Source: Glutamicibacter protophormiae
GTDB lineage: Bacteria; Actinomycetota; Actinomycetes; Actinomycetales; Micrococcaceae
Assembly: GCF_014647495.1 (NCBI RefSeq)
Contig: NZ_BMPH01000006.1
Coordinates: forward strand, 124,001-188,000
Direction: 5' to 3'
Length of the DNA stretch: 64,000 nt
Positions 21,875 through 31,265 of this stretch are shown here, in pieces. The notes beneath the pieces are model-generated. The model saw nothing but the letters and a program-made list of their open reading frames with translations. It did not search any database and was not told the origin of the DNA. The position numbers were made by a program, and so were the translations under genes. How positions within the stretch are numbered: the stretch's first letter is position 1; each line of letters starts with the position of its first letter.

Positions 21875-23603
21875 TGTTCTCCTCCTGCGCCTTGTCCTTC
21901 GCGGTCTTCGCCCCGGCCGGGGCGGAGTTCGCTTCGGCGCGGCGGCGTTCGGCGATGGTCATGCGCTTGGCTGCCTCAACGCCCGCCTTCTGGTTCTTCT
22001 TCCCGCGGTTCGCTTCCACATTGTCGGTGAAGCGGCGGATCTGGCCCGCGCCCTTGTACAGCGGTTCGGCGCCCAGCAGCGAGGGATCCAGGCCGGAGAA
22101 GCGGTGGCCCTCGGCGAAGAACTTCGTGCGGGCCAGCAGCACCAGCGTCGGGTGGGTCATGCCGTACACGACCACGAGGTCGATGACGGCGGTCAGGCCC
22201 AGGGTGAAGGCGAAGCCTCGCACGTTGCCCACGGCCACGATGTACAGCACCACGGCCGCCAGCACGTTGACTGCCTTGGAGGCCAGGATGGTGCGCTCTG
22301 CGCGCTTCCAGCCGACCGCCACGGCGCTGGCCAGCGGGCGTCCGTCGCGCAGCTCGTCGCGCACGCGTTCGAAGTACACGATGAACGAGTCCGCGATCAG
22401 GCCGATGGCAACGATCAGGCCGGCCACGCCGGCCAGCGACAGCCGGTAGTTCATGCCCCAGCCCAGCAGCACCAGCGCCAGGTAGGTCAGCACGCCGGAG
22501 GCCAGCAGCGACGCGATGGTCACGAAGCCCAGCGCGCGGTACTGGAAGATCGAGTAGATGAACACCGCGATCAGGCCGATGATGCCGGCGATCAGGCCGG
22601 CCTTGAGCTGGTCGGCGCCCAGGGTTGCCGATACCTGCTGCTCGGACTGGATGTCGAAGCTGATCGGCAGGGCGCCGTACTTCAGCTGCTCGGCCAGCGC
22701 CTGGCTGGTCTCCTGGGTGAAGCCGCCGGAAATCTGCGGGCGGCCGTCGGAGATCACGGCGTTGGTGGTCGGAGCGGAGATGGTGTTGCCGTCGAGCACG
22801 ATGGCGAACTGGTTGCGCGAACCGGTCAGCGAGATCAACCGCTGGGTGGTGTCCGCGAAAGTCTTGGTGCCCTCGGAGTTGAACTCGATGACCACCACCC
22901 ATTCGCCGGTGACCGAGCCGTTCACGCCGCGCGCCAGCTGGGCGTAGGCGTCGGAAATCTGGTCGCCGGGAATCTCCTGCGGGCCGAGGATGTACTTCAC
23001 GCCCATGCGCTCATCGCACGAGATCATCGGTTTGGCCGGATCATGGGTGGTGGTGCTGGATTCCTTCAGCTCGGTCGGGCAGTCGTAGGCCTCGAACTGC
23101 TGGTAGAGCTCCGGGGTGATCCAGTTGGTGTCCGAGGGATTCTCCGGCTTGCCGGTCGGCTTGGGCAGGTCCTTGGCAGGGGTGAGGTCGGCCTCGGGGG
23201 TCGCCGTGTAGGCTCCGGTGATCAGCACCGGGCGGAACTCCATGTTCGCCGAGGCCTGGATCAGGTCGCGGGTCTCCTGGGTCGGGACGCCCGGCATCGA
23301 AACGACGACGTTGCGCCCGGACTGGGTGGTGATCTCCGATTCGGTCACGCCGGCGCCGTCAACACGCTGGCGGATGATCTCCACCGCCTGGTCCAGTTGT
23401 TCCTGGCTGATCGCCTGGTCGCCCTGGACACGCGGGGCCAGGATCATCTGGGTGCCGCCTTCCAGGTCCAGCGCGAGCTTCGGTGCGAAGCTCGTCTTGC
23501 CGCTGAGTACGCCGCCCACCAGCACGCCGGAGGCGATGAGGAAGACCACCAGCAGCCACAGCAAGGCTTTGCGTGCCTGCTTCACAGGTCTAATTGATGA
23601 CAT
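21867..23603 (-). CDS. secD: protein translocase subunit SecD
   Basis: The protein has 578 residues. The first helix is at about 13-34, the P1 head begins with LALDLEGGTQM, and a long extracytoplasmic region with an actinobacterial insertion (about 130-230, Pro/Glu/Asp-rich) follows. Five C-terminal membrane helices contain ALVLLGWGMNYRLSLAGVAG and SFIVYFERVRDELRDG. The charged tail (KTAKDKAQEENNE) is cytoplasmic. It is cotranscribed with yajC upstream and secF downstream. Confidence 0.96.
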   Translation of the reverse strand: MSSIRPVKQARKALLWLLVVFLIASGVLVGGVLSGKTSFAPKLALDLEGGTQMILAPRVQGDQAISQEQLDQAVEIIRQRVDGAGVTESEITTQSGRNVVVSMPGVPTQETRDLIQASANMEFRPVLITGAYTATPEADLTPAKDLPKPTGKPENPSDTNWITPELYQQFEAYDCPTELKESSTTTHDPAKPMISCDERMGVKYILGPQEIPGDQISDAYAQLARGVNGSVTGEWVVVIEFNSEGTKTFADTTQRLISLTGSRNQFAIVLDGNTISAPTTNAVISDGRPQISGGFTQETSQALAEQLKYGALPISFDIQSEQQVSATLGADQLKAGLIAGIIGLIAVFIYSIFQYRALGFVTIASLLASGVLTYLALVLLGWGMNYRLSLAGVAGLIVAIGLIADSFIVYFERVRDELRDGRPLASAVAVGWKRAERTILASKAVNVLAAVVLYIVAVGNVRGFAFTLGLTAVIDLVVVYGMTHPTLVLLARTKFFAEGHRFSGLDPSLLGAEPLYKGAGQIRRFTDNVEANRGKKNQKAGVEAAKRMTIAERRRAEANSAPAGAKTAKDKAQEENNE

Positions 23604-23658
23604 CTAATGTGCTTTCTCGTCTAGGCGGACCAAGGCGGGCCGCCGCGATTCTGCCTGG

Positions 23659-24072
23659 TTAGGCGTTGCGCTCGTCCTTGCCTTCGTCATTCAGGCGGCG
23701 AAGGGACTCCTCCGGGGTTTCCGCGGTGGCCGACGGGGCGTCGGCCTCGGTCACGGCAGGAGCTGCCGCAGCGCCGTCGCTGTCCAGGAACGTGGAGATG
23801 GCCTGGCGGTGCAGGGTCAGCACCACGCCGTTGGCGACCTCGACCTGCACGCGGTCCTCGGCGTCGATACCGACGACGGTGCCGAAGATGCCGGAGTTGG
23901 TCATGACCTTCGCGCCCGGGACGGTGTTGTCCTTCAGCTTTGCCTGCTGGGCTGCCTGCTTCTTGCGCCCGCGGAACATCATGAAGATCAGCACTGCGAA
24001 CAGTGCGATCATCAGGATCATCGAGGGGTTGAAAGCGCCACCGGCGGCCTGGGCGATCACCAGAGAGTTCAC
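23659..24072 (-). CDS. yajC: preprotein translocase subunit YajC
   Basis: The SecDF accessory protein has 137 residues. One membrane helix (about 16-33, PSMILMIALFAVLIFMMF) is followed by RGRKKQ and the soluble motif DNTVPGAKVMTNSGIFGTVV. The acidic Ala-rich tail is actinobacterial. It starts at GTG 24070-24072 with AGCAGGTAA as SD and lies 55 bases upstream of secD. Confidence 0.95.
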   Translation of the reverse strand: MNSLVIAQAAGGAFNPSMILMIALFAVLIFMMFRGRKKQAAQQAKLKDNTVPGAKVMTNSGIFGTVVGIDAEDRVQVEVANGVVLTLHRQAISTFLDSDGAAAAPAVTEADAPSATAETPEESLRRLNDEGKDERNA

Positions 24073-24149
24073 GTAAATTACCTGCTAACGATTCGTTGCG
24101 AATGCTGAAAATTCCGGATGCTGCAGGCGTCGGCGACGCGCAGAACAGC

Positions 24150-24197
24150 AAAGACGCCCCACCCAGGCCCGGTTAAGGGCATAGGTCAGGCGTCTTT
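24150..24197 (-). terminator. terminator after ruvB
   Basis: Nine-bp complementary ends AAAGACGCC and GGCGTCTTT (24150-24158 and 24189-24197) enclose a second short GGCCC/GGGC stem. The hairpin lies 60 bases after the ruvB stop and before yajC. It separates the ruv and sec transcription units. Confidence 0.75.
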
Positions 24198-24257
24198 AGT
24201 CTAATGGGTGAGCGACTACTGGCGAACCATTTACGCGTCAGGTGAAGTTATGCTGAT

Positions 24258-25307
24258 CTAATCCTCATCGTTTTCATAGCTTTGCGCACTGGCGAAAATT
24301 GCGTCCTTGGGCATGGCAATCCCCAAATGCTTCCAGGCGCTGGGCATCGCGATGCGTCCGCGCGGAGTACGCCCCATCAGGCCCTCGCGCACCAGGTACG
24401 GCTCGGCGACGGTTTCCACCGTCTCGGTTTCCTCGCCGACGGCGATGGCCAGGGTGGACAAGCCTACCGGTCCCCCGCCGAACTTCAGGCACAGCGCCTC
24501 GAGCACCGAGCGGTCGAGCCGGTCCAGCCCTTTCGAGTCCACCTCGTACATGTCCAGCGCGGCAGCCGCGGACTGCGCGTCGATCTCCTCGAGCTTGTGC
24601 ACCAGGGCCCAGTCGCGTACGCGGCGCAGCAGGCGGTTGGCGATACGCGGGGTGCCGCGGGAACGTCCGGCGATTTCCGAGAAGGCCGCCGAGGTGACGC
24701 GAAGGTCAAGCATCATGGCCGAGCGGCGCAGCACCAGCTCGAGTTCCTCGACGGTGTAGAACTCCAGGTGGCCGGTGAAGCCGAAGCGGTCGCGCAGCGG
24801 ACCCGGCAGCAGGCCTGCGCGGGTGGTGGCGCCGACCAGGGTGAACGGCGGCAGATCCAGCGGGATCGCGGTGGCGCCGGCGCCCTTGCCCACCACGATG
24901 TCGACGCGGAAGTCCTCCATCGCCATGTAGAGCATCTCCTCTGCCGGACGCGACATGCGGTGGATCTCGTCCAGGAACAGCACTTCGCCCTCGGTCAACG
25001 ACGACAGGATTGCGGCCAGGTCGCCGGCATGCTGGATGGCGGGTCCCGAAGAGATGCGCAGCGGGGCGTTCATCTCCGCGGCGATGATCATCGACAGGGT
25101 GGTTTTGCCCAGCCCCGGAGGGCCGGAGAGCAACACGTGGTCGGCGCTGCGTTCGCGGATCTTGGCCGCTTCGAGCACCAGGGAGAGCTGCTGGCGCACG
25201 CGGGACTGGCCCACGAAGTCGTCCAGGTTGCGAGGACGCAGCGCGGCTTCCAGCACATGCTCCTCGGGTTCGCTTCCGGCGTGGGTCAGCGGTTTGGAAT
25301 CAGACAC
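24258..25307 (-). CDS. ruvB: Holliday junction branch migration helicase RuvB
   Basis: The hexameric AAA+ motor works with RuvA and has 349 residues. Walker A is [11 protein letters not shown] and Walker [15 protein letters not shown]. Sensor 1 is GATTRAGLL, the arginine finger is in GPLRDRFGF, and the C-terminal winged helix is present. GTG at 25305-25307 has AGGAT as SD. It is 9 bases from ruvA, in the order ruvC-ruvA-ruvB. Confidence 0.98.
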   Translation of the reverse strand: MSDSKPLTHAGSEPEEHVLEAALRPRNLDDFVGQSRVRQQLSLVLEAAKIRERSADHVLLSGPPGLGKTTLSMIIAAEMNAPLRISSGPAIQHAGDLAAILSSLTEGEVLFLDEIHRMSRPAEEMLYMAMEDFRVDIVVGKGAGATAIPLDLPPFTLVGATTRAGLLPGPLRDRFGFTGHLEFYTVEELELVLRRSAMMLDLRVTSAAFSEIAGRSRGTPRIANRLLRRVRDWALVHKLEEIDAQSAAAALDMYEVDSKGLDRLDRSVLEALCLKFGGGPVGLSTLAIAVGEETETVETVAEPYLVREGLMGRTPRGRIAMPSAWKHLGIAMPKDAIFASAQSYENDED

Positions 25308-25316
25308 GGGATCATC

Positions 25317-25940
25317 CTATCGGGCGCGGTTGGCGCTGGACATGCTGCGCAGGGCCGCACGGAGGATGTCGGCCACGTTGCCGGTGGCGACGATTTCTGG
25401 ATCCGCCTTGGACAGGGCCTTGAGCGTGGCGGTCGCGTCCTTCTCGCTCCAGCCCAACCCGGTGAGCGCCTCGATCACCTGGGGTTCCCAGACCGACGCG
25501 GAACCGCCGGCCGCGGACGCGGAGGAGACCGGCGCACCGGTGGGCACGAGCTTGCCGTTCAGCTCCAGCACGATGCGGCTGGCGCCCTTGGGGCCGATGC
25601 CCGAGACCTTGGTGAAGGCGGCGGTGTCCTTGGTGTTGGCGGCGATGCGCACCTCTTCGGGGGTATGCACGGCGAGGATGGCCAGACCGGTGCGCGGACC
25701 GATGCCGGAAACGCCGATCAGCACCTCGAAGACGTCGCGCTCCTCGGTGGTGGCAAAGCCGAACAGGGTCATGGAGTCCTCGCGCACCACCATCGAGGTG
25801 TGCACGGTGGCTTCGCGGCCCTGGTGCAGGGTGGACAGCGTGCCGGGGGTGGCATTGACCAACATGCCAAAGCCGTTCACGTTGAGCACGGCGGTGTTCA
25901 GGGACACCGCTTGGACGGTGCCGGTCAATGAGCTGATCAT
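25317..25940 (-). CDS. ruvA: Holliday junction DNA-binding protein RuvA
   Basis: The protein has 207 residues. The OB-fold N-domain begins MISSLTGTVQAV. The two helix-hairpin-helix motifs are in VSGIGPRTGLAIL and VSGIGPKGASRIV. A flexible Ala/Ser/Gly linker (about 140-152) precedes domain III, which binds RuvB. The ATG at 25938-25940 is clear. Confidence 0.98.
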   Translation of the reverse strand: MISSLTGTVQAVSLNTAVLNVNGFGMLVNATPGTLSTLHQGREATVHTSMVVREDSMTLFGFATTEERDVFEVLIGVSGIGPRTGLAILAVHTPEEVRIAANTKDTAAFTKVSGIGPKGASRIVLELNGKLVPTGAPVSSASAAGGSASVWEPQVIEALTGLGWSEKDATATLKALSKADPEIVATGNVADILRAALRSMSSANRAR

Positions 25941-26025
25941 GCCACTCCTTGGGATATATGTTCGATCCCAGACAGTTTATCGAAGATACCTACGAAGCGC
26001 GACGCCTACGCATCGCCGGTGAGTC

Positions 26026-26625
26026 TCAGCGCCGGGCGGCGCGGTGCTTGGACGAGGCCTCGGCGGCGATCCAGGCGCGCTGGGCTGAGGTGAGCTGCTG
26101 GGAACCGCTGGAGCTGGCAGCGGAGGCCGAGGCGTTTGATCCGGCGGCGGCCCCACGCCAAGCGTGGGCGATTGCCAGGGCCACCGCGTCGGCGGCGTCG
26201 GCCGGCTTGGGCGGTTCATCCAGATGGCAGATCTTGGCGACCATCTTGCCGATGGCTGCCTTCGTGGCCTGCCCGGAACCGGTGACCGCGGCCTTAACCT
26301 CGGTCGGGGTGTGGAGCGCCACGGGAATGCCGCGGCGCGCGGAGGCGGTGATGACGATGCCGGTGACCTGCGCGGTGCCGATCACCGTGGACACGTTGAC
26401 CTGGGCGAAAACCCGTTCAATGGCCAGCACGTCCGGCTTGTGGGTGTCCAGCCAGGCATCGATCGCATTCGCGATGGTCAACAGACGGGCATCCAGCGGG
26501 GTGCCCGGCGGCGTCCCGGCGACGGTGACGTCGACCAGCTCGACCTGGCGGCTTGCAGAAACGTCGACCACGGCCAACCCGCAACGGGTCAGGCCGGGGT
26601 CGACGCCCACGACTCGAAGGGACAA
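26026..26625 (-). CDS. ruvC: Holliday junction resolvase RuvC
   Basis: The endonuclease has 199 residues. Catalytic acidic residues are visible in [10 protein letters not shown] (Asp7 region), [10 protein letters not shown] (Glu) and [14 protein letters not shown] (Asp pair). The Ala/Ser-rich tail after residue 160 is an extension usual in actinobacteria. TTG at 26623-26625 is the best start, with AGAGAG nine bases before it inside the yebC end. yebC ends three bases upstream. Confidence 0.97.
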   Translation of the reverse strand: MSLRVVGVDPGLTRCGLAVVDVSASRQVELVDVTVAGTPPGTPLDARLLTIANAIDAWLDTHKPDVLAIERVFAQVNVSTVIGTAQVTGIVITASARRGIPVALHTPTEVKAAVTGSGQATKAAIGKMVAKICHLDEPPKPADAADAVALAIAHAWRGAAAGSNASASAASSSGSQQLTSAQRAWIAAEASSKHRAARR

Positions 26626-26628
26626 ACC

Positions 26629-27387
26629 CTAGCTCTCTTCGTCCAGAGCTGCGCGAACCTCGTCGGAGAGGTCTGCGTTGGTGTAGACGTTCTGCACGTC
26701 GTCCAGTTCTTCCAGTGCGTCGAACAGCTTCAGGAACTTGCGCGCTCCATCCACGTCCAGGTCCACCTTCATGGAAGGCAGGAATTCCATTTCGTCGGAC
26801 TCGTAGTCGATTTCCGCCTCGTCCAGGGCGGTGGCGACTGCACGCAGGTCGCTCGGTTCGCAGACGATGGCGAAGGTTTCGTCCTCGTCCAGAATCTCGT
26901 CGGCGCCGGCATCCAGGACAACCATCAGCAGGTCGTCTTCGGTCAGCTCGCCCTTTGGCAGGCGGACAACACCCTTGCGGGCAAACAGGTAGCTCACGGA
27001 GCCCGGGTCGGCGATTGAGCCGCCGTTACGGGTGATTCCGACGCGGACCTCGGATGCTGCTCGGTTCTTGTTGTCGGTGAGGCATTCGATCAGCAGCGCG
27101 GAGCCCTGCGGGCCGCGAGCTTCGTAGATGATCTCGGTGTAGTCAACAACCTCACCGGTCAAGCCGGCACCACGCTTAACGGCGCGGTCGATGTTGTTGA
27201 TCGGCACGGAGTTCTTCTTGGCCTTGCTGACTGCAAGTTCAAGAGCAGGGTTACCGGCCAGGTCAGCACCGCCGGCACGGGCTGCTACTTCAATGCCCTT
27301 GATGAATTTTGCGAAGGCCTTGGCGCGCTTGGCGTCAATGGCAGCCTTCTTGTGCTTGGTTGTTGCCCATTTGGAGTGGCCTGACAT
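26629..27387 (-). CDS. yebC: YebC/PmpR-family protein (TACO1-like)
   Basis: The protein has 252 residues and starts [20 protein letters not shown], the invariant family N-terminus. It continues through GGNP-type motif [16 protein letters not shown] and an acidic C-terminal domain. Members act as transcription regulators or help ribosomes on proline-rich stretches; the role here is not resolved. It is cotranscribed with pdxT (3 bases upstream) and ruvC (3 bases downstream). Confidence 0.96.
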   Translation of the reverse strand: MSGHSKWATTKHKKAAIDAKRAKAFAKFIKGIEVAARAGGADLAGNPALELAVSKAKKNSVPINNIDRAVKRGAGLTGEVVDYTEIIYEARGPQGSALLIECLTDNKNRAASEVRVGITRNGGSIADPGSVSYLFARKGVVRLPKGELTEDDLLMVVLDAGADEILDEDETFAIVCEPSDLRAVATALDEAEIDYESDEMEFLPSMKVDLDVDGARKFLKLFDALEELDDVQNVYTNADLSDEVRAALDEES

Positions 27388-27390
27388 GCT

Positions 27391-28002
27391 TTAAGCGTCT
27401 CCTCGCGTGATGTTGATAAAGAATTCGTGGATGGCAGCGTTTCCGGATACCTCCGGATGAAAACTGGTTGCCAACAGATTTCCCTGACGTACTGCAACAA
27501 TTCTACCTTGTGACGTCGGATCCGCTCCGGGTACCGTGCTGATCACTTCAACACCCTCACCGACCTGCACCGCTTCTGGTGCACGGATGAACACCGCTTC
27601 TATGTTCGTACCGTTGAAATCCAAACGGTTCTCGAACGAATCAACCTGGCGACCGAAGGCGTTGCGCCGCACAGTCATATCTATGCCGCCGAAGGTCTCC
27701 TGCACCGCGCCGTTGCTGGCAACCGCCGGATTTTCAAGGCGGTCCGCAAGCATGATCATGCCGGCACACGAACCATAGGCCGGCATGCCCTCCGAGATGC
27801 GTCGGCGAATTGGCTCCGCAAGACCGTAGTTGCGCGAAAGCCGGTCGATCACGGACGACTCGCCGCCGGGAATGACTAGTGCATCGATCCGTTCAAGATC
27901 TTCCACGGTACGCACGGGCACGGCTACTTCACCGAGGTCGGTCAACGAAGCAAGATGTTCGCGGAAATCACCCTGCAATGCAAGGACGCCAAAGAGCGGC
28001 AT
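27391..28002 (-). CDS. pdxT: pyridoxal 5-phosphate synthase glutaminase subunit PdxT
   Basis: The class I glutaminase feeds ammonia to PdxS. It has 203 residues. PGGESSVI forms the oxyanion region, the nucleophile is the Cys of YGSCAGMIML, and the His-Glu pair is in SFHPEVSGNAAIHEFF. ATG at 28000-28002 follows GAAGG. Its partner pdxS is 7.5 kb away (35554-36456) on the same strand, whereas these genes are usually neighbours. Confidence 0.96.
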   Translation of the reverse strand: MPLFGVLALQGDFREHLASLTDLGEVAVPVRTVEDLERIDALVIPGGESSVIDRLSRNYGLAEPIRRRISEGMPAYGSCAGMIMLADRLENPAVASNGAVQETFGGIDMTVRRNAFGRQVDSFENRLDFNGTNIEAVFIRAPEAVQVGEGVEVISTVPGADPTSQGRIVAVRQGNLLATSFHPEVSGNAAIHEFFINITRGDA

Positions 28003-28406
28003 GTTTCTACCTTCACAATTGAATCGATCCCCCACAGGTCCAGTACTTTGACTGCGGAACCCATGGGATCGGCGCGCCGGCAATCCAGGAAGCGCCGGAT
28101 CAACGTTATTCCTCCGCCACGTCCAGCGTCGGTTTTGTTACCAGGCGTGTCGCGATTCTTTCGCATCGCCAGAAGAACCTTTGACAGCTTCGATCACGAC
28201 CGTGGTCGAACTCTGTCGCATGCACTCGGACACCGTGGAATCAATGGTTGGGGAGCCTCTTCATGCTTGCGCTGCAAAATTCCGTCAATTGGGACTGCGC
28301 ACTCATCGAGACTTATCCACAGATTTGAGCAAAACTCTCCCATTCCATGGCCTCCGGGCATAGGATGACGCTCACTACGGCATCCCAGTGATTACGGAGA
28401 GTTCCC
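28003..28406. other. intergenic region between pdxT and the DUF6318 gene
   Basis: This is 404 bases at the boundary where GC content begins to fall. It must hold the divergent promoters of pdxT and the lipoprotein gene. A possible minus 35 (TTGACA at about 28179) is present but no convincing minus 10. A 60-codon plus-strand frame (28181-28363, TTG start) lacks an SD and is not called. No tRNA, integrase remnant or direct repeat was seen. Confidence 0.5.
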
Positions 28407-29048
28407 ATGAGCGCTCGGAAAATTGCATGTGTAGCGCTGCTTGCAGCCGGCTCAATCGCACTTGCAGCGTGCGATTCGGGTTCTACTGCTCCGCCGACTC
28501 AGACTCCGACCCAGAGTCAGGATAATCAGGGAGGAAGTTCTGCTCCTTCAGAAACCTCAACCGCTGCACCGAAGGCCACGGAAAAGTATGAGCCGGCCAC
28601 AGCGGCGGCCCCCGCCAAGAATGTGCCTATTCCTACGATGCCAGCTGTTGCCAAGAATAATTCGGACGATGGTGCTAAAAGTTTCGCTGAGTACTACTTT
28701 TCCCTGATCAATTACTCGATTGAGACAAATGATGTTTCCTTAATTAAAAAGGTAACAACCCGTCAGTGCCAAGTATGCGGAGAAGACATTATTGACCCGG
28801 CCGGGCGAGCCAAACAGAAGAATATGTGGCAGGTTGGCGGGAAGCATCATTTTGAAGTTATAGATGTCTATAAAACAGCAAATAATAGAACAGTCGTTTC
28901 GCTTAGATACAAAGTTGATGAGTCTGAATTTTATATTATGAAATACAAACCTGAAGCTAAACTTGAAAGCCTTCCGTCAACAATCCTTGCATTGAATCTC
29001 CTGTACGACAAGGGTTGGAAAGTAGACAGCATTGTCGGTGAAAGTTAG
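28407..29048 (+). CDS. DUF6318-family lipoprotein
   Basis: The protein has 213 residues. The signal peptide ends in a lipobox (IALAAC, Cys about 22), followed by a Ser/Thr/Pro/Gln-rich linker to residue 75 and the DUF6318 core. The core starts PTMPAVAKNNSDDGAKSFAE and has a CQVCGE cysteine pair, as in the family. It is extracytoplasmic and membrane-anchored. SD GGAGAG precedes the ATG at 28407. The gene is visibly AT-rich against its neighbours, suggesting transfer. It is six bases upstream of the PKD-like gene, so probably one unit. The function is unknown; the family is common in Micrococcaceae. Confidence 0.85.
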   Translation: MSARKIACVALLAAGSIALAACDSGSTAPPTQTPTQSQDNQGGSSAPSETSTAAPKATEKYEPATAAAPAKNVPIPTMPAVAKNNSDDGAKSFAEYYFSLINYSIETNDVSLIKKVTTRQCQVCGEDIIDPAGRAKQKNMWQVGGKHHFEVIDVYKTANNRTVVSLRYKVDESEFYIMKYKPEAKLESLPSTILALNLLYDKGWKVDSIVGES

Positions 29049-29054
29049 CTACAG

Positions 29055-29948
29055 ATGAGCAAATTATTTGGAATCATCCTATTGTCGTTCGTGATATTTG
29101 CGCCGCTTCCTGGTTCTAGTATTCGGATGGAGAGTGACGTAATTTGCCCAGAATTCATCATGCGTGTAAACCCGAAGGACATCCAACAGTCAAGTGATGA
29201 ATGTCCCGCGGGGGAAAGCGAAGATTACTCACCTACGGAGCCATGGTTTCAAGAACCCCATAGTACAAAAAAGAAAGAAAAACCCAGATACAAGGTCCGG
29301 GAGTATGATACGTGCATTCCAGGAATGGAAGTGGTCCTCGGCTGTAAAAGCAATCCTGATGTCAAAGCATGCAAAGACGGTTCCTACCCTATTCAACGTC
29401 AAGTTGTTGATCTCCAAGGCCTTGTATTGCAGCAATACTCGTATTGCCCAGGAGACCCTGTTCCAACCCCTGAAGGCGCAACGATCCGTGAGGAAGAAAT
29501 TCGCGTAACGCCTGCGATGTTTAGATCCTTCCCCATACTTGAATCAAGGATAAGCAGCGATCCAGACGGTTTCTCACTGAAAAACGGCAACACCCACTTT
29601 TGGGCCATTCGAAGAACTCAAGAGTTCCAGTCCAATTTTTCAGGCTCAGATGTCCGTATTAAGGCGATTCCAATACAGTGGAATTGGAGTTATGGCGATG
29701 GAACTACACGGAGTCTCAATTTTCCTGGGGAAGCCACCCCTGAGCACACCCTGCATGATGAAACACCTACAAGTCATGTCTATAAAGAAACAGGGCCGTA
29801 CAGCGTCGGTGTTACAACACTGTATCGTGGCGAATTCAGTGTAGACGGAGGCCCATGGCAAAGGATCCCAGGTCAAGCCGCTATACCCAGTACGCCGATA
29901 CAGATCGATGTCTGGAAAACCAAGAAAGAATTGATCGCCAACGAGTAG
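29055..29948 (+). CDS. exported PKD-like domain protein, unknown function
   Basis: The protein has 297 residues. The N-terminal hydrophobic segment (about 4-22) is a signal peptide or anchor. A Cys-containing region follows (ICPEF, DECPAG, DTCIPG, LGCKSN, KACKDG, SYCPGD; six or more Cys, probably disulfides). A PKD/Ig-like domain (about 205-290) has the characteristic WNWSYGDGTTRS and HVYKETGPYSVGVTT. SD is weak, so coupling to the DUF6318 gene six bases upstream is likely. Base composition is the most AT-rich in the window. Such proteins often sit beside DUF6318 lipoproteins in Arthrobacter-like genomes, probably as surface or adhesion components. Confidence 0.8.
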   Translation: MSKLFGIILLSFVIFAPLPGSSIRMESDVICPEFIMRVNPKDIQQSSDECPAGESEDYSPTEPWFQEPHSTKKKEKPRYKVREYDTCIPGMEVVLGCKSNPDVKACKDGSYPIQRQVVDLQGLVLQQYSYCPGDPVPTPEGATIREEEIRVTPAMFRSFPILESRISSDPDGFSLKNGNTHFWAIRRTQEFQSNFSGSDVRIKAIPIQWNWSYGDGTTRSLNFPGEATPEHTLHDETPTSHVYKETGPYSVGVTTLYRGEFSVDGGPWQRIPGQAAIPSTPIQIDVWKTKKELIANE

Positions 29949-29963
29949 TCGAGCCGGGGCGAT

Positions 29964-31172
29964 TCAGGGCAATGTCCACTCCTCCAAACCGTGTTCAACA
30001 GCGTCGTAGATGTCAACAGTCTTCAATGTGCGTTCTAGTGACGCGTTAGCGTCACCCTCGGTTACACATGTTTGCGAAGTTGCCACCTGACACCAGGTTA
30101 CTGGCGCCTTGCTTAGCTGGTGAGGCACCCATTGCAGCTTTGATACGTCCCAGCTCTCGCCATCTCGGGTGAATGTCGCCTTAACGCTGATTCCTTCGCG
30201 ATTCAGGATCGTAGGAGTCGCGTGTTTCGCGACCGAATTCCCCAGCCCATACACGATCCAGGTTCCCTTGTACTTCTCTATCGGCAGGACAGAGTGCGTA
30301 TGGTGCATGTAGATGAAATCGAACTCCCCCGAGCTGGCCAAGGCGCGGCCCAATTTTCGCTGGGCTTCCGTTGGCCTATTAGTGTATTCAGCGCCTTCAT
30401 GCACTGCTGCGACAACAATATCGGCCCCACCCTGCCGTGCGGATTTGGCACGATCAATGAGCTTTGCCGGGTTGACCCCCGTATCGACGCGCCAATCGGT
30501 ATCGGCGCTCATGCCGTTCAATGAATATGTTGTGGCTATGACACCGAGCTTCACGCCCTTGATATCCATAATGGGTGGTTGTTTGGAGTCCTTCTCGCTT
30601 TCATAGCTACCGGTGGAAAACATTTCGTGTTTCGCCAGAGTTTCGAGGGTCCGCATGACGCCCTTCGTACCGGCATCCACGGTGTGGTTTGTCGCGGTAG
30701 TACAACCGTCGTAACCAATGTCGGCCAGATCCGAGACGATCTGCGATGGAACGGTGAACATCGGATACCCCGAATACGGAGGGGTCCCGATCGGCGTCTC
30801 CAGATTGCATATGGCCGCATCTGCGTCCTGAACATAGGGCTTCAGGCCTGCCAAGAGCGGCTTGAAATCGAAGTCCTTGCCGTGGCCACCGGTTTTCCCA
30901 GCAGCCGTAGCTGCCTCATCCAGCAGTTGCGGGTGGAGCAGCACATCCCCTGTGACCATCAGGGACAGCTCCTGCGGTAGCTCGTTTACAGTTTCTTTCG
31001 GGGAATCTGTGCTCGTGGCTGGCTGCGTCGCTTCGAGCTCCGGTGCGGCCGACGGTGGCGGCACTGCACTTGGTTGCGTGTTCGGCGAAGCGTTGCATCC
31101 AGACAGGAGAGCCGCAGGAAGCATAAGCGATGCGGTCAGCGCAGCGAATCGAATCGGCAAGGGAATGGTCAT
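29964..31172 (-). CDS. CapA-family metallophosphoesterase-like lipoprotein
   Basis: The protein has 402 residues. The lipobox is LLSGC (Cys about 26) with a Pro/Ser/Ala linker to about residue 68. The CapA/PgsA domain contains LMVTGDVLLHPQL, AICNLETPIG, GYDGCTTATNHTVDAG, AVHEGAEY and YMHHTHSV, the family Asp/His/Asn residues. Family members take part in poly-gamma-glutamate capsule synthesis or other surface polymers. No capB/capC genes are nearby, so the substrate is open. It is convergent with the PKD-like gene, stops 16 bases apart. Confidence 0.88.
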   Translation of the reverse strand: MTIPLPIRFAALTASLMLPAALLSGCNASPNTQPSAVPPPSAAPELEATQPATSTDSPKETVNELPQELSLMVTGDVLLHPQLLDEAATAAGKTGGHGKDFDFKPLLAGLKPYVQDADAAICNLETPIGTPPYSGYPMFTVPSQIVSDLADIGYDGCTTATNHTVDAGTKGVMRTLETLAKHEMFSTGSYESEKDSKQPPIMDIKGVKLGVIATTYSLNGMSADTDWRVDTGVNPAKLIDRAKSARQGGADIVVAAVHEGAEYTNRPTEAQRKLGRALASSGEFDFIYMHHTHSVLPIEKYKGTWIVYGLGNSVAKHATPTILNREGISVKATFTRDGESWDVSKLQWVPHQLSKAPVTWCQVATSQTCVTEGDANASLERTLKTVDIYDAVEHGLEEWTLP

Positions 31173-31265
31173 ACGCCACAGCTTACCCGTGGATGGCAGT
31201 TCGCCCTTGGCATGACAGCAGCGTCAATGCAAGCTGCGTCACGTTGACTATGGGAACCTTATGGC

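Noticed and set aside
28181-28363. 60-codon plus-strand frame with TTG start between pdxT and the DUF6318 gene
   Set aside because: No SD and no family resemblance. TTGACA at its start may instead be a promoter element.
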